Shown here in pieces: positions 32,093 through 39,618 of a stretch of DNA of 39,618 nucleotides. Numbering within the stretch: position 1 is the stretch's first letter; each line of letters starts with the position of its first letter. Both the position numbers and the translations under genes were made by a program. The notes below the pieces were generated by a model that did not search any database, was not told where the DNA came from, and worked only from the letters and a program-made list of their open reading frames with translations. The stretch lies in NCBI GenBank assembly GCA_050297015.1, contig JBNKRZ010000025.1:1-39618 (forward strand). Reading direction: 5' to 3'. Origin of the DNA: JACKJA01 sp050297015 (lineage in GTDB: Bacteria > Pseudomonadota > Alphaproteobacteria > Micavibrionales > Micavibrionaceae).

Positions 32093-32491
32093 ATGATTAA
32101 CGCGATACAAACTGCATTGTCTGGATTGATGGCGGCCTCTAAACGTACGGAGGTGAGCGCCTCCAATATTGCCAATATGCAGACGGAAGGCTCGTTGGAG
32201 GACGGCGAAACGGCCCCTTACAGCGCTTTGACAACGGTGCAGGAAGCGCAAGATTTGGGCGGTGTAAAGGCGGAAGCTATACCGAAGACAACGCCCTATG
32301 TTCCGGCTTACAGCCCGGATTCGCCGCACGCCAATGCGGATGGTGAGGTCGGCGTGCCCAATGTGAACCTTGCGGAAGAGGCTGTAGACCTTAATTTGGC
32401 GAAGGTGGCGTACAAGGCTAACCTCAAAACAATTCAGACGGCGATGGAGATGGAAGACGATCTCCTTAATATTTTCGATAAGCGTGTTTAA
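32093..32491 (+). CDS. FlgC-like flagellar basal-body rod family protein, stand-alone
   Basis: The N-terminal TALSGLMAASKRTEVSASNIAN and C-terminal VDLNLAKVAYKANLKTIQTA are the paired helices of axial flagellar proteins; SPDSPHANADGEVGVPNVN matches the FlgC signature (PNVN after a Gly-rich turn). The 132 residues equal FlgC length. No other flagellar gene is nearby, so this is either a displaced FlgC or one of the FlgC-like paralogues found alone. An imperfect hairpin (AGCGGCTT/AAGCCGCT, 32522-32547) follows. Confidence 0.8.
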   Translation: MINAIQTALSGLMAASKRTEVSASNIANMQTEGSLEDGETAPYSALTTVQEAQDLGGVKAEAIPKTTPYVPAYSPDSPHANADGEVGVPNVNLAEEAVDLNLAKVAYKANLKTIQTAMEMEDDLLNIFDKRV

Positions 32492-32521
32492 TTCCGGATT
32501 TCTTCTCAAAGTGGTATGACA

Positions 32522-32547
32522 AGCGGCTTGTGGCTTAAAAAGCCGCT
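32522..32547 (+). terminator. Possible terminator after the FlgC-like gene
   Basis: AGCGGCTT and AAGCCGCT form an 8-bp stem with a ten-base loop. No clear T tract follows, so this may only be a 3' stabilising hairpin. Confidence 0.4.
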
Positions 32548-32667
32548 ATCCCTTATGTTTTAAGGTGTCGGGCTGTGGAAAAATAGGAAAGAAAAACTGG
32601 ACCTTATTTTCCAAAATCTACTATAGTTCTCCCCATCATTAATGTTTGGGAAGAAGAGGAACGGCTC

Positions 32668-34725
32668 GTGGCAGGAAATACGGCCCGGAAAAAGGGAGCG
32701 GATACGCGCGATGATATGATTATTGCGCTGCTTAACCAGTTGGGGGATCGCCTGATCCGCAGTGAATCCGAACGCAAACAACTGGCCAGAACACTGGCGG
32801 AACACAGCGAAATGTTCGCCGATATGGAAGACCGGGCGATGCTGGGCGAGAAAGCATTCATCGGTATTCAAAATCAGATGTCCAAGCGTGAAACGGCGGA
32901 AAGTACCCTTCTCAAGCGTCAAAAATGGTTGGAAAATGCGTACCGCGAAAATCTTGCGAAGATTGAAAAGGCGGCTGATCTTGCGGACAGAATTGATGCG
33001 GCGTTGGCGCAGCAAGAGCGTTTAGCCAATCGTCTCGAAAAAATAAACAAGGACAAAACCCAGATGGTCCGCAAGCTGGAGCGGATCGAAGAAACTGTGA
33101 CGGAAACCCGCGCGGCGATTGACAGCAAAGCTCTGGTGGCGACGGGTGAGCGGCACCTGGCGCAATTGGATGCTGATGACGGGGCGCAGAGGCATCATGG
33201 AGAGCCGTCATGGTGGCCGCGTTCATTTTCTCTTCAGGCTGGCATTATGGCGGGTATGGTTTTGCTGGCTGGGGCTTTGGGGTGGTCCGTGAATGCGTGG
33301 CAAAGCGGGCAGCCGCTTTTCTCTGTATCTTCTCCTTCTTCGATGTTGGTTGCTTCAACGGAGATGCCGGAGGCGTTGATCTCTGATGAAGGTAGTGCTT
33401 CTATCTCGCAGGTCGCCTACAGTGATGTGGCACCGGATGGAGAGGCGTTTTATCCCGATGAACAGGATATGATGGCGCGTATGGCAACGGATCCTGATGC
33501 GGTGGCGCGGGCCTTGAATGAAATAGAACCGGCGGCTGTATCGGCGGCGGATGCGGTTGAGGAGCTCGTCCCCGATGAGGTCAAGGCTACACCATCTTCC
33601 GTGAAAGAGGAAAAAACGCCTCCTGTGGCGGACGATAAAGCGGATGTGTCCGAGCATGTATCTGACGTGATGCCGACAGTGGAAACAGGTTTCGATGTTG
33701 AAAAATTCATCAGCCAGCAGGCAACGATGACGCCGCTTGTCGATCGGATTGCCCGTGATCCGGCCTTGCCGCCTATGATCCGTGAAATCGAAGATAAGGC
33801 ATTTGAGGGCTCATCCGAAGCACAGCATGATCTGGCGGCTATTTACACGGCGGGACATGGCGGCGTGGCTGTTGATTACGATAAGGCCGCTTTGTGGTTT
33901 AAGGAGGCGGCGATCGGCGGCGTGGCGAATGCGCGTTATAATCTCGGTGTTTTGTATCATCAGGGCTTGGGCGTACCGCAGGATATAGGCGAAGCGCTGG
34001 GCTGGTATCGTGCTGCCGCCGCACAAAAGCATCCGGAGGCACAGTATAATTTGGGCATTGCGCATATTGAGGGGATCGGTGCGGAGTACAGCCCAGAGCT
34101 GGCGGCTTATTATTTCAAGCAAGCCGCCGAAAACGGCATAATGGAGGCTGCCTATAATCTGGGGCTAATCTATGAAAACGGCCTTTTGGGAACGGCTCAG
34201 CCGCAGGAAGCTATGAAATGGTATGCGCAGGCCGTTGATGCCGGAAGCCCCGAAGCGCAGCGCGCGATGGATCAGCTTTCCAAAACAATGGAGGATGCCG
34301 GCACGCCGGTTTCCCGGTTATCCGAAAAAAAGTCCGGTAAGGTGGCTTCTGTATCCGAAAGGAAAGCAGCTACCGCGAAGCACTCTTCTGCTACAGCAAT
34401 GGCATCAATAGAAAATGATGATTGGGAACAGCTTGATAAATTGGGTATTCCCCGCAAGCTATCGAATTCTGATCGTGTAGCGGTTCCTGAAGAGGAGGCC
34501 GATCAGGTCGTCGTTGCTCAAATTCAGGAGCAACTTATGCGCATGGGGCTTTATCCCGGTCCGGCAGATGGCATTAACGGCACGCTGACGAGTGATGCTA
34601 TTCGTAGTTATCAGACGGCTTACGGCCTTGAATCTGATGGCCGCCCTAGTGAGGTTTTGCTGGTCCACATGATGACGAGTGAAATGGATTCAGCTCTTCG
34701 TGATGTCGGCTCGCGCGAGGAATAG
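32668..34725 (+). CDS. PodJ-like membrane protein: coiled coil, TM helix, Sel1 repeats, peptidoglycan-binding domain
   Basis: The layout is that of Caulobacter PodJ, a polar organising protein. The cytoplasmic N-terminal 155 residues are charged coiled coil (SESERKQLARTLAEHSEMFA, then AALAQQERLANRLEKI). A membrane helix (AGIMAGMVLLAGALGWSV) lies near 190-210. An acidic low-complexity stretch follows, then about four Sel1/TPR-like repeats at about 379-535 (ARYNLGVLYHQGLGVPQD, AQYNLGIAHIEGIG, AAYNLGLIYENG), and a C-terminal peptidoglycan-binding domain near 614-665 (IQEQLMRMGLYPGPADGING). The periplasmic half would sense or bind the wall. 685 residues is shorter than PodJ (974). The start is GTG. 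The role in polarity or division is inferred from architecture. Confidence 0.8.
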   Translation: MAGNTARKKGADTRDDMIIALLNQLGDRLIRSESERKQLARTLAEHSEMFADMEDRAMLGEKAFIGIQNQMSKRETAESTLLKRQKWLENAYRENLAKIEKAADLADRIDAALAQQERLANRLEKINKDKTQMVRKLERIEETVTETRAAIDSKALVATGERHLAQLDADDGAQRHHGEPSWWPRSFSLQAGIMAGMVLLAGALGWSVNAWQSGQPLFSVSSPSSMLVASTEMPEALISDEGSASISQVAYSDVAPDGEAFYPDEQDMMARMATDPDAVARALNEIEPAAVSAADAVEELVPDEVKATPSSVKEEKTPPVADDKADVSEHVSDVMPTVETGFDVEKFISQQATMTPLVDRIARDPALPPMIREIEDKAFEGSSEAQHDLAAIYTAGHGGVAVDYDKAALWFKEAAIGGVANARYNLGVLYHQGLGVPQDIGEALGWYRAAAAQKHPEAQYNLGIAHIEGIGAEYSPELAAYYFKQAAENGIMEAAYNLGLIYENGLLGTAQPQEAMKWYAQAVDAGSPEAQRAMDQLSKTMEDAGTPVSRLSEKKSGKVASVSERKAATAKHSSATAMASIENDDWEQLDKLGIPRKLSNSDRVAVPEEEADQVVVAQIQEQLMRMGLYPGPADGINGTLTSDAIRSYQTAYGLESDGRPSEVLLVHMMTSEMDSALRDVGSREE

Positions 34726-34746
34726 AGCGCGTAAGGCACGCTTTAT

Positions 34747-35337
34747 TTAAAGGCGCTGTCCCGCAATGCGCCAGAGGGCTTCCGGATAGGCGAGGTGCTC
34801 CTGTTCCAAAACACGCGCAGCAAGCGTTTCCGGAGAGTCTTCGGGTAAAACGGGCACGGATTTTTGCAGGATAACAGGACCGGCATCCATCTCAGGGACG
34901 ACGAAATGAACGGTGCAGCCATGTTCGCTCTCTCCAGCTTCCAGCGCGCGTTCGTGTGTGTCCAGCCCCTTGAATTTGGGCAGCAGGGACGGGTGGATGT
35001 TAATGATCTTTTCCGGCCAGCGGGCGATAAAATCAGCGCTTAAAATTCGCATAAACCCGGCGAGGCATATGAGGTCGAGGTCGCGGTTTTCCAGCTCTTT
35101 GAGGATAGCGGCTTCAAAGGCGGGTTTGTCTTTGGGGAAGTCTTTGTGATCGACAACGGCTGTGGAAATGCCTGCGTTCTGCGCCGTGGTTAGCCCCGCC
35201 GCATCCGGCCGGTTGGAAAGCACGAAAGCAATGCGCGCCGGGAAATCGGGATTTTCGCATGCCTGAATGAGGGCCTCCATATTGCTGCCTCGCCCGGAGA
35301 TAAAAACGGCACAATTGAGCTTTTGTGTGTCGGTCAT
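34747..35337 (-). CDS. purN: Phosphoribosylglycinamide formyltransferase
   Basis: PurN formylates GAR with 10-formyl-tetrahydrofolate in purine synthesis. The phosphate-binding start AVFISGRGSNMEALIQAC, the catalytic LAGFMRILSADFIARWPEKI with NIHPSLLPKFKGLDTHERAL (His in HPSLLP and the Asn) and GCTVHFVVPEMDAGPVILQK, including the catalytic Asp, are all present. 196 residues is normal. AAGGA precedes the ATG. It lies downstream of purM on the same strand, 184 bp away, which is wider than the usual overlapping purMN pair. Confidence 0.95.
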   Translation of the reverse strand: MTDTQKLNCAVFISGRGSNMEALIQACENPDFPARIAFVLSNRPDAAGLTTAQNAGISTAVVDHKDFPKDKPAFEAAILKELENRDLDLICLAGFMRILSADFIARWPEKIINIHPSLLPKFKGLDTHERALEAGESEHGCTVHFVVPEMDAGPVILQKSVPVLPEDSPETLAARVLEQEHLAYPEALWRIAGQRL

Positions 35338-35419
35338 GATGGTGGTCCTTTAAGCATCTTTTTAACGTGTTGTTTTTAATGCCGTTTTAGAGTTAATCAG
35401 TTTGTTCTTTGTTTTTTGT

Positions 35420-35433
35420 GGGGGGGGGGAGGG
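35420..35433. repeat. Poly-G tract in the purM-purN gap
   Basis: Ten consecutive G, one A and three more G (poly-C on the coding strand) lie in the 184-bp gap between purM and purN, after a T-rich stretch. Such tracts are prone to slippage and to sequencing error. Confidence 0.6.
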
Positions 35434-35521
35434 TGCCTCTTTCGTTTTTGTTTTTCCCCGTTTTTAGAATCCTCCTATTATAGGATTAAATCCCTAAAAC
35501 AGCAAGCGGAATATTATGATG

Positions 35522-36607
35522 TTACCCCCATGCCTGTTCGGTGTTTTTAATGACAACATGCGGCGCCGGTGTTTCCGATTCCGTAATTTCACCGATTGTG
35601 TAGACGGTCTCTCCGCTGTCTTCCAGAATAGTTTTTAGCTGTTCGGCATGCTCCGGCGCACATGTTAGTGTCATCCCGATCCCGCAATTGAGCGTGCGGG
35701 CCATGTCATCATCGGAAAGTTTGCCGGCTTCCTTGAGCCATTGGAACACAGGCGGTAAAGGCCACGCCCCGGCATCAATGATGGCTTGCGTGTTCTCAGG
35801 CATGGTGCGCGGAATATTTTCCAGCAAGCCGCCGCCCGTGATGTTGGCCATGGCTTTGATAAGCGGCTGTCCGCTTTCATCGCTTTCCTCCAGTGCCCGC
35901 AAGACGGCGCGGACATAAAGCCGCGTCGGGGTCAAGAGTGCCTCTCCCAAAGTGGGCGCATCGCTTTCAAACGGGGCCGGGCCTTCGTAAGAGGAGCCTT
36001 GTGTTGTCTCCACTAGTTTGCGGATGAGGGAATAGCCGTTGGAGTGCGGTCCGGAAGAGGCCAGCGCGAGGATAACGTCGCCGCATTTGACATGCTCACC
36101 GGTAATCACGCGGTCGCGCTCTACGGCGCCGACGGTAAAGCCCGCGAGGTCGTAGTCGCCAGCGCCGTACATGCCGGGCATTTCTGCTGTCTCTCCGCCG
36201 ATGAGAGCACAGCCGGATTCCTTACAGCCCTTTGCAATGCCGGCAATGACGCTTTCCGCTGCGGCAGGGTCGAGCTTCCCGGTCGCGAAATAATCGAGGA
36301 AAAAGAGAGGCTCCGCACCTTGCACGATCAGATCGTTGACGCACATCGCAACAAGGTCAATACCGACCGTATCATGGCGGTTTGTGTCGATCGCGATTTT
36401 AAGCTTTGTGCCCACGCCATCGTTGCAAGAAACCAAAAGGGGATCTTTATGCTTTGTTTTCTTTAGGTCGAAAAAGGCGCCAAAGCCGCCTAGACCGCTG
36501 AGCACGCCATCCCGAAACGTAGATTTGACATGCGGCTTGATGCGCTCTACCACGTCGGCTCCTGCGTTGATATCAACTCCGGCTTCTTTATAGGCGTTTT
36601 CTTTCAT
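35522..36607 (-). CDS. purM: Phosphoribosylformylglycinamidine cyclo-ligase (AIR synthetase)
   Basis: PurM closes FGAM to AIR with ATP, the fifth step of purine synthesis. The start YKEAGVDINAGADVVERIKP is the conserved N-terminus; SGLGGFGAFFDL, SCNDGVGTKLKIA, GIDLVAMCVNDLIVQGAEPL, LIGGETAEMPGMYGAGDYDL and SSGPHSNGYSLIRKL are hallmark segments, and NITGGGLLENIPR lies near 255. 361 residues is normal. purN follows on the same strand. Confidence 0.96.
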   Translation of the reverse strand: MKENAYKEAGVDINAGADVVERIKPHVKSTFRDGVLSGLGGFGAFFDLKKTKHKDPLLVSCNDGVGTKLKIAIDTNRHDTVGIDLVAMCVNDLIVQGAEPLFFLDYFATGKLDPAAAESVIAGIAKGCKESGCALIGGETAEMPGMYGAGDYDLAGFTVGAVERDRVITGEHVKCGDVILALASSGPHSNGYSLIRKLVETTQGSSYEGPAPFESDAPTLGEALLTPTRLYVRAVLRALEESDESGQPLIKAMANITGGGLLENIPRTMPENTQAIIDAGAWPLPPVFQWLKEAGKLSDDDMARTLNCGIGMTLTCAPEHAEQLKTILEDSGETVYTIGEITESETPAPHVVIKNTEQAWG

Positions 36608-36638
36608 TTGGCTTCTCGTGTGAATAAGGTTATATAAC

Positions 36639-36782
36639 TATAGTCATTCCCTTTAAGAACAGGACGTATCTGCAAATGAAGCCGTTTTTTCAAAAAACTT
36701 CTCAAAGTACTTTATGTACGTCGTCGTCGTTTTTTGAAAAAGCCGATCATTTTCGATTCTGTTCTTAATTGAAACGACTATA
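36639..36782. repeat. 144-bp palindromic (MITE/REP-like) element
   Basis: The two halves are imperfect inverted copies: TATAGTC at 36639-36645 with GACTATA at 36776-36782, TTAAGAACAG at 36653-36662 with CTGTTCTTAA at 36759-36768, and TTTTTTCAAAAAAC mirrored by GTTTTTTGAAAAAG around the centre, which reads GTAC-TTTAT-GTAC. It fills most of the divergent gap between purM and the DUF2066 gene and could fold into one long hairpin. No ORF is inside, as expected of a non-autonomous repeat. Confidence 0.65.
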
Positions 36783-36823
36783 ACATCCTGCAGATTATTT
36801 TTACAGAAAGTATACTTCGTCTC

Positions 36824-38038
36824 ATGACCCGATTTTATAAGCAAGTTCGCAGACTAATCCCAGTATTTTCTTTGATGGTGCTTCTTTTTGTGATGCTTTC
36901 GTTATCGGCGCAGGCGCAGGATGATGCTTTGTTTACCGTTGAGGGTGTACAAGTGGACGTGACGGATGAAGATGCCGTGAAGGCGCGGGAAAAAGCTTTC
37001 GCGCAGGCTGAGGCGCAAGCCTTTGAAATTCTATACGAACGCCTTTCCTCTAGTAATCAGGCTATCCTTCCGACGATTCCGGAGGCCCCCATGCTCTCAA
37101 CGCTGGTGCAGGATTTTGAAATTACCGATGAAAAGATTTCTGCGGTCCGCTATGTCGGGACTTATACTTTCCGTTTCAAGGGCGATGCTGTGCGCAATTA
37201 TCTGACGGGGAGCGGTGTTTCTTATACGGATGTGAGCAGCAAGCCGGTGCTGATTTTGCCGTTCTATCAATGGGGGACACGCTCTGTTTTGTGGGGCGAT
37301 ACGAACCCTTGGCGCAAGTCGTGGGCCGATCACCGTACGGGCCGCGGGGTGGTGCCTGTGGTCTTGCCGATTGGCGATCTGGAGGATATGGCTGCGATTT
37401 CCGGTGATACGATGCTGACGTACGATGCGGCGGCGCTGGATGAGATGGCCGGGCGTTACGGTGCGCGCGGGGCGATTATTGTGCTGGCTATTCCGGAGCG
37501 GCCCTCTATGGCGACGGAAATGACAGGCGGTAAGTTGAGCGTTATGATCTATAGCACTGACCGTGGTCGTCCGCGTTTTGTGCGGACTGTTTTGGTAACG
37601 GTGCCGCCGGGGCAGGATGTCTATGCGCAGGCCGTTGCCGATGTGCAGGCGGCCCTGCAACAGGACTGGAAGAGCCGGACCCAGATTAGCGCACAGGAAC
37701 AGACAACGAATATGCTGCGGGCGCAGGTGGCGTTTTCTTCCATGAAAGAATGGATCGAAACGCAAAAGGCGCTGGAAAAGGTTCAGGGAACAACCGAAGT
37801 TAAATTGCTCTCGCTTAAGCCCGGCGGGGCTTTGGTGGAGCTGTTTTATCGCGGTACGGAGGAACGCTTGCGTTTGGCGCTGGCACAGGAAGATATAACG
37901 CTGGCCCTGCCTATGCCGACCTACGATCCCGCGACGGGCGGCATGACGGGAACGGCGGGGATGCACACGCTTTATTTGAACAAGTATCATTCTCAGAGGC
38001 CGTATAAGGCGCAATCATACAGGGAAGGGCAGCCATGA
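36824..38038 (+). CDS. DUF2066 domain-containing exported protein
   Basis: The protein starts with a signal peptide (FSLMVLLFVMLSLSAQAQ) and continues FTVEGVQVDVTDEDAVKARE, then AFAQAEAQAFEILYERLSS and RYVGTYTFRFKGDAVRNYL, the arrangement that I recall for DUF2066 proteins. The function of the family is unknown; the mature 370 residues would be periplasmic. Its end overlaps the start of perM by four bases, so the DUF2066-perM-hda genes form one operon. Confidence 0.75.
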   Translation: MTRFYKQVRRLIPVFSLMVLLFVMLSLSAQAQDDALFTVEGVQVDVTDEDAVKAREKAFAQAEAQAFEILYERLSSSNQAILPTIPEAPMLSTLVQDFEITDEKISAVRYVGTYTFRFKGDAVRNYLTGSGVSYTDVSSKPVLILPFYQWGTRSVLWGDTNPWRKSWADHRTGRGVVPVVLPIGDLEDMAAISGDTMLTYDAAALDEMAGRYGARGAIIVLAIPERPSMATEMTGGKLSVMIYSTDRGRPRFVRTVLVTVPPGQDVYAQAVADVQAALQQDWKSRTQISAQEQTTNMLRAQVAFSSMKEWIETQKALEKVQGTTEVKLLSLKPGGALVELFYRGTEERLRLALAQEDITLALPMPTYDPATGGMTGTAGMHTLYLNKYHSQRPYKAQSYREGQP

Positions 38039-39159
38039 GTTTGCGGGCGCATATCTATTTCTGGGGCGGTGCGTTTGCCGCGTTTTTAGGCTTTGTTTGG
38101 TTGTTTAAGGGCATTTTACTGCCCTTTGTTTTGGGGATCGCGATCGCTTATTTGCTCGATCCGCTGGTGGAACGGCTGGCGCGCTGGAAGATATCCCGGA
38201 CGCTGAGCGCGGTTTTAATCCTTGGTGTTTTCTTTCTCTTTGTGGTGTCTTTGTTAGCGCTTATGCTACCTTTGGCTTACCGCGAGGCTGCGCAACTGGC
38301 CGAAGCCGCGCCCGACTACCTGGAGAAAATATGGCAGCTCATGGCGCCTTATACGCTGTGGTTACAGGATTATTTGGGGAACGGCAATTTTGCGTCCTAT
38401 CAAAAAACACTGCAAGACAATGTAGGGAAAATCCTGCAAATCGGTGTGGGCGCGCTTTCGGGCGGTGGAAATGTTCTGGCCAGCGGCGGGCACGCTGTGG
38501 CCGGCTTTTTTTCTCTGGTTGTCTTTACGCCGATGGTTGCCTTTTTTATGATGCGCGAATGGCAGGCTATAACAACATGGGTGGATCATCTTTTGCCGCG
38601 TAAACATCACGATACGATTAAAGATCTTTTGGGTCAGATAAATCAAAAGCTTTCCGGGTTTGTCCGGGGACAGATTACTGTGGCCATTGCGCTGGCTGTG
38701 ATTTATGCGCTGGCGCTCAGTTTGGCGCAACTCAAATTTGGCTTCCTTATCGGCTTTATGGCGGGGATTTTGTCTATTATTCCGCTAGTCGGCTCGACGG
38801 TGGGGCTGGTCGTGGCGGTTCTCGTATCATGGTTCCAGAATTACGAATGGAGCTATACGGCGCTGATTGCCGCTATTTTCCTGGTCGGGCAGTTTGTCGA
38901 GGGGAATATCCTGACGCCTAAGCTGCTGGGGGAGAGCGTGGGCCTTCACCCGCTTTGGATATTGTTTTCTTTGTTGGCGGGCGGGGCGCTGTTCGGGATT
39001 GTTGGCATGTTGCTGGCGGTGCCTGTGGCGGCGGTCGCCGGGGTTCTGATCGCTTTTGTGCTCAAGCAGTACAAAGCCAGCCCGTTCTACGAAGAGAAAA
39101 AGAAAGCTCCGGCTAAAGCCAAAAATAAAAAAGCGGCCGCCGGAAAGAAACCGTCATGA
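38035..39159 (+). CDS. AI-2E/PerM-family permease
   Basis: This 374-residue inner-membrane protein has about eight hydrophobic helices. Typical features are the start FKGILLPFVLGIAIAYLLDP, the central FFSLVVFTPMVAFFMMREWQ, GFLIGFMAGILSIIPLVGST and FLVGQFVEGNILTPKLLGES with VGLHPLWILFSLLAGGALFG. Members are secondary transporters, some for AI-2 or other small solutes; the substrate here is unknown. A Lys/Ala-rich tail (KKAPAKAKNKKAAAGKK) ends the protein. It overlaps its neighbours by four bases at both ends. Confidence 0.9.
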   Translation: MSLRAHIYFWGGAFAAFLGFVWLFKGILLPFVLGIAIAYLLDPLVERLARWKISRTLSAVLILGVFFLFVVSLLALMLPLAYREAAQLAEAAPDYLEKIWQLMAPYTLWLQDYLGNGNFASYQKTLQDNVGKILQIGVGALSGGGNVLASGGHAVAGFFSLVVFTPMVAFFMMREWQAITTWVDHLLPRKHHDTIKDLLGQINQKLSGFVRGQITVAIALAVIYALALSLAQLKFGFLIGFMAGILSIIPLVGSTVGLVVAVLVSWFQNYEWSYTALIAAIFLVGQFVEGNILTPKLLGESVGLHPLWILFSLLAGGALFGIVGMLLAVPVAAVAGVLIAFVLKQYKASPFYEEKKKAPAKAKNKKAAAGKKPS

Positions 39160-39618
39160 CGGCTTCGGTTACGCAAATACCGCTTGATCTGGGGCACCGC
39201 CCGGCGCAGGGGCGGGAGGATTTTCTCGTCGCGCCGGGGAATGAAGACGCTGTTGCGTGGATCGACCGCTGGCCCGCATGGCCCGCTCCGGCGCTGGTGC
39301 TGTACGGCCCGCCGGCGTGCGGTAAAGGGCACTTGGCGGCCGTATGGGGCGCGCAGACCGGCGCGGTGTTTGTCGATACGAATGATTTGTCCGCGTGTGA
39401 AGCCGATGAAATCGCCGCGCGCGGGGAGCATCTTGTGCTGCGGAATATTGATCTTTGGGTGGGCGATCGGGATGCCGAAACAACGCTATTCCATCTCTAT
39501 AACTTGATGCGGGAGGAGGGGCGCTCGTTGCTTTTGACTATGCGGATGGCGCCGAGCCATGTGGGGTTCGTGCTGCCCGATCTGGCCTCACGCCTGCGGG
39601 CGGCGCCGGCGGCGGCCG
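39156..39618 (+). CDS. hda: Hda-like DnaA-family ATPase, 3' end missing
   Basis: The frame is open to the right edge; 154 residues are visible. The start MTASVTQIPLDLGHRP contains QIPLDL, a sliding-clamp binding motif as at the N-terminus of Hda. Walker A is LYGPPACGKGHLAAVWG near 49-65, followed by a shortened Walker B region (LVLRNIDLWVG) and PDLASRLRAAP, the DnaA-like block around motif VII. Hda with the clamp stimulates DnaA-ATP hydrolysis after initiation (RIDA). The ATG overlaps the perM stop by ATGA; perM-hda adjacency is common in alphaproteobacteria. The Walker A lacks the usual SGKS/T end (CGKGH), so nucleotide handling may differ. Confidence 0.85.
   Translation, partial: MTASVTQIPLDLGHRPAQGREDFLVAPGNEDAVAWIDRWPAWPAPALVLYGPPACGKGHLAAVWGAQTGAVFVDTNDLSACEADEIAARGEHLVLRNIDLWVGDRDAETTLFHLYNLMREEGRSLLLTMRMAPSHVGFVLPDLASRLRAAPAAA

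Overview
The window is alphaproteobacterial chromosome with an accessory left third. The lineage call rests on a circularly permuted two-piece ssrA (tmRNA) gene, an alpha-type SspB adaptor ending in a ClpX-binding tail, an Hda-like DnaA relative beside a PerM-type permease, and a PodJ-like coiled-coil/Sel1/peptidoglycan-binding protein. Gene content fits a Rhodospirillales- or Micavibrio-like bacterium, but I cannot fix the genus.

Bases 1-14257 are mobile DNA piled up beside a tRNA-Arg(CCG) gene. From the left: the end of a DUF4868 (KwaB-like) gene translationally coupled to a type I restriction hsdR; an RSF1010-like oriT and a MobQ relaxase; a hipBA toxin-antitoxin pair behind four palindromic operators at an exact 27-bp period; and a gene with a HEPN-type RxxxxH motif. 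A second element of about 3.8 kb (about 9025-12814) follows. It is bounded by an 18-bp direct repeat, the left copy lying in the 3' half of an initiator tRNA-fMet, and carries integrase arm-type sites at both ends. Its integrase is reduced to the arm-binding domain. Its cargo is one leftward operon: a probable dual-OB protein, DUF488, an AlkB-like dioxygenase and a Fic AMP-transferase, with a terminator-like hairpin in the leader. Next to tRNA-Arg is a chimeric recombinase ORF: the front of a tyrosine integrase fused in frame to the tail of a large serine recombinase.

From 14258 rightwards the sequence looks like core chromosome: an alpha/beta hydrolase with sspB; a DMT permease; permuted ssrA with a good promoter; thyA-folA; a lipoprotein; mrp; the membrane quality-control cluster hflK-hflC-DUF2065-degQ followed by miaA; an ilv cluster (Val/Leu leader peptide with attenuator, ilvI, an unknown gene, ilvN, a lipoprotein, ilvC); a second DMT permease; a small secreted protein; a FlgC-like protein; the PodJ-like protein; purM-purN; and a DUF2066-perM-hda run cut by the right edge.

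The observations I consider most novel are the doubled degradation tag in tmRNA close to sspB, the dual-OB/DUF488/AlkB/Fic cargo operon, the tyrosine/serine recombinase chimera, and the KwaB-like gene coupled to hsdR.
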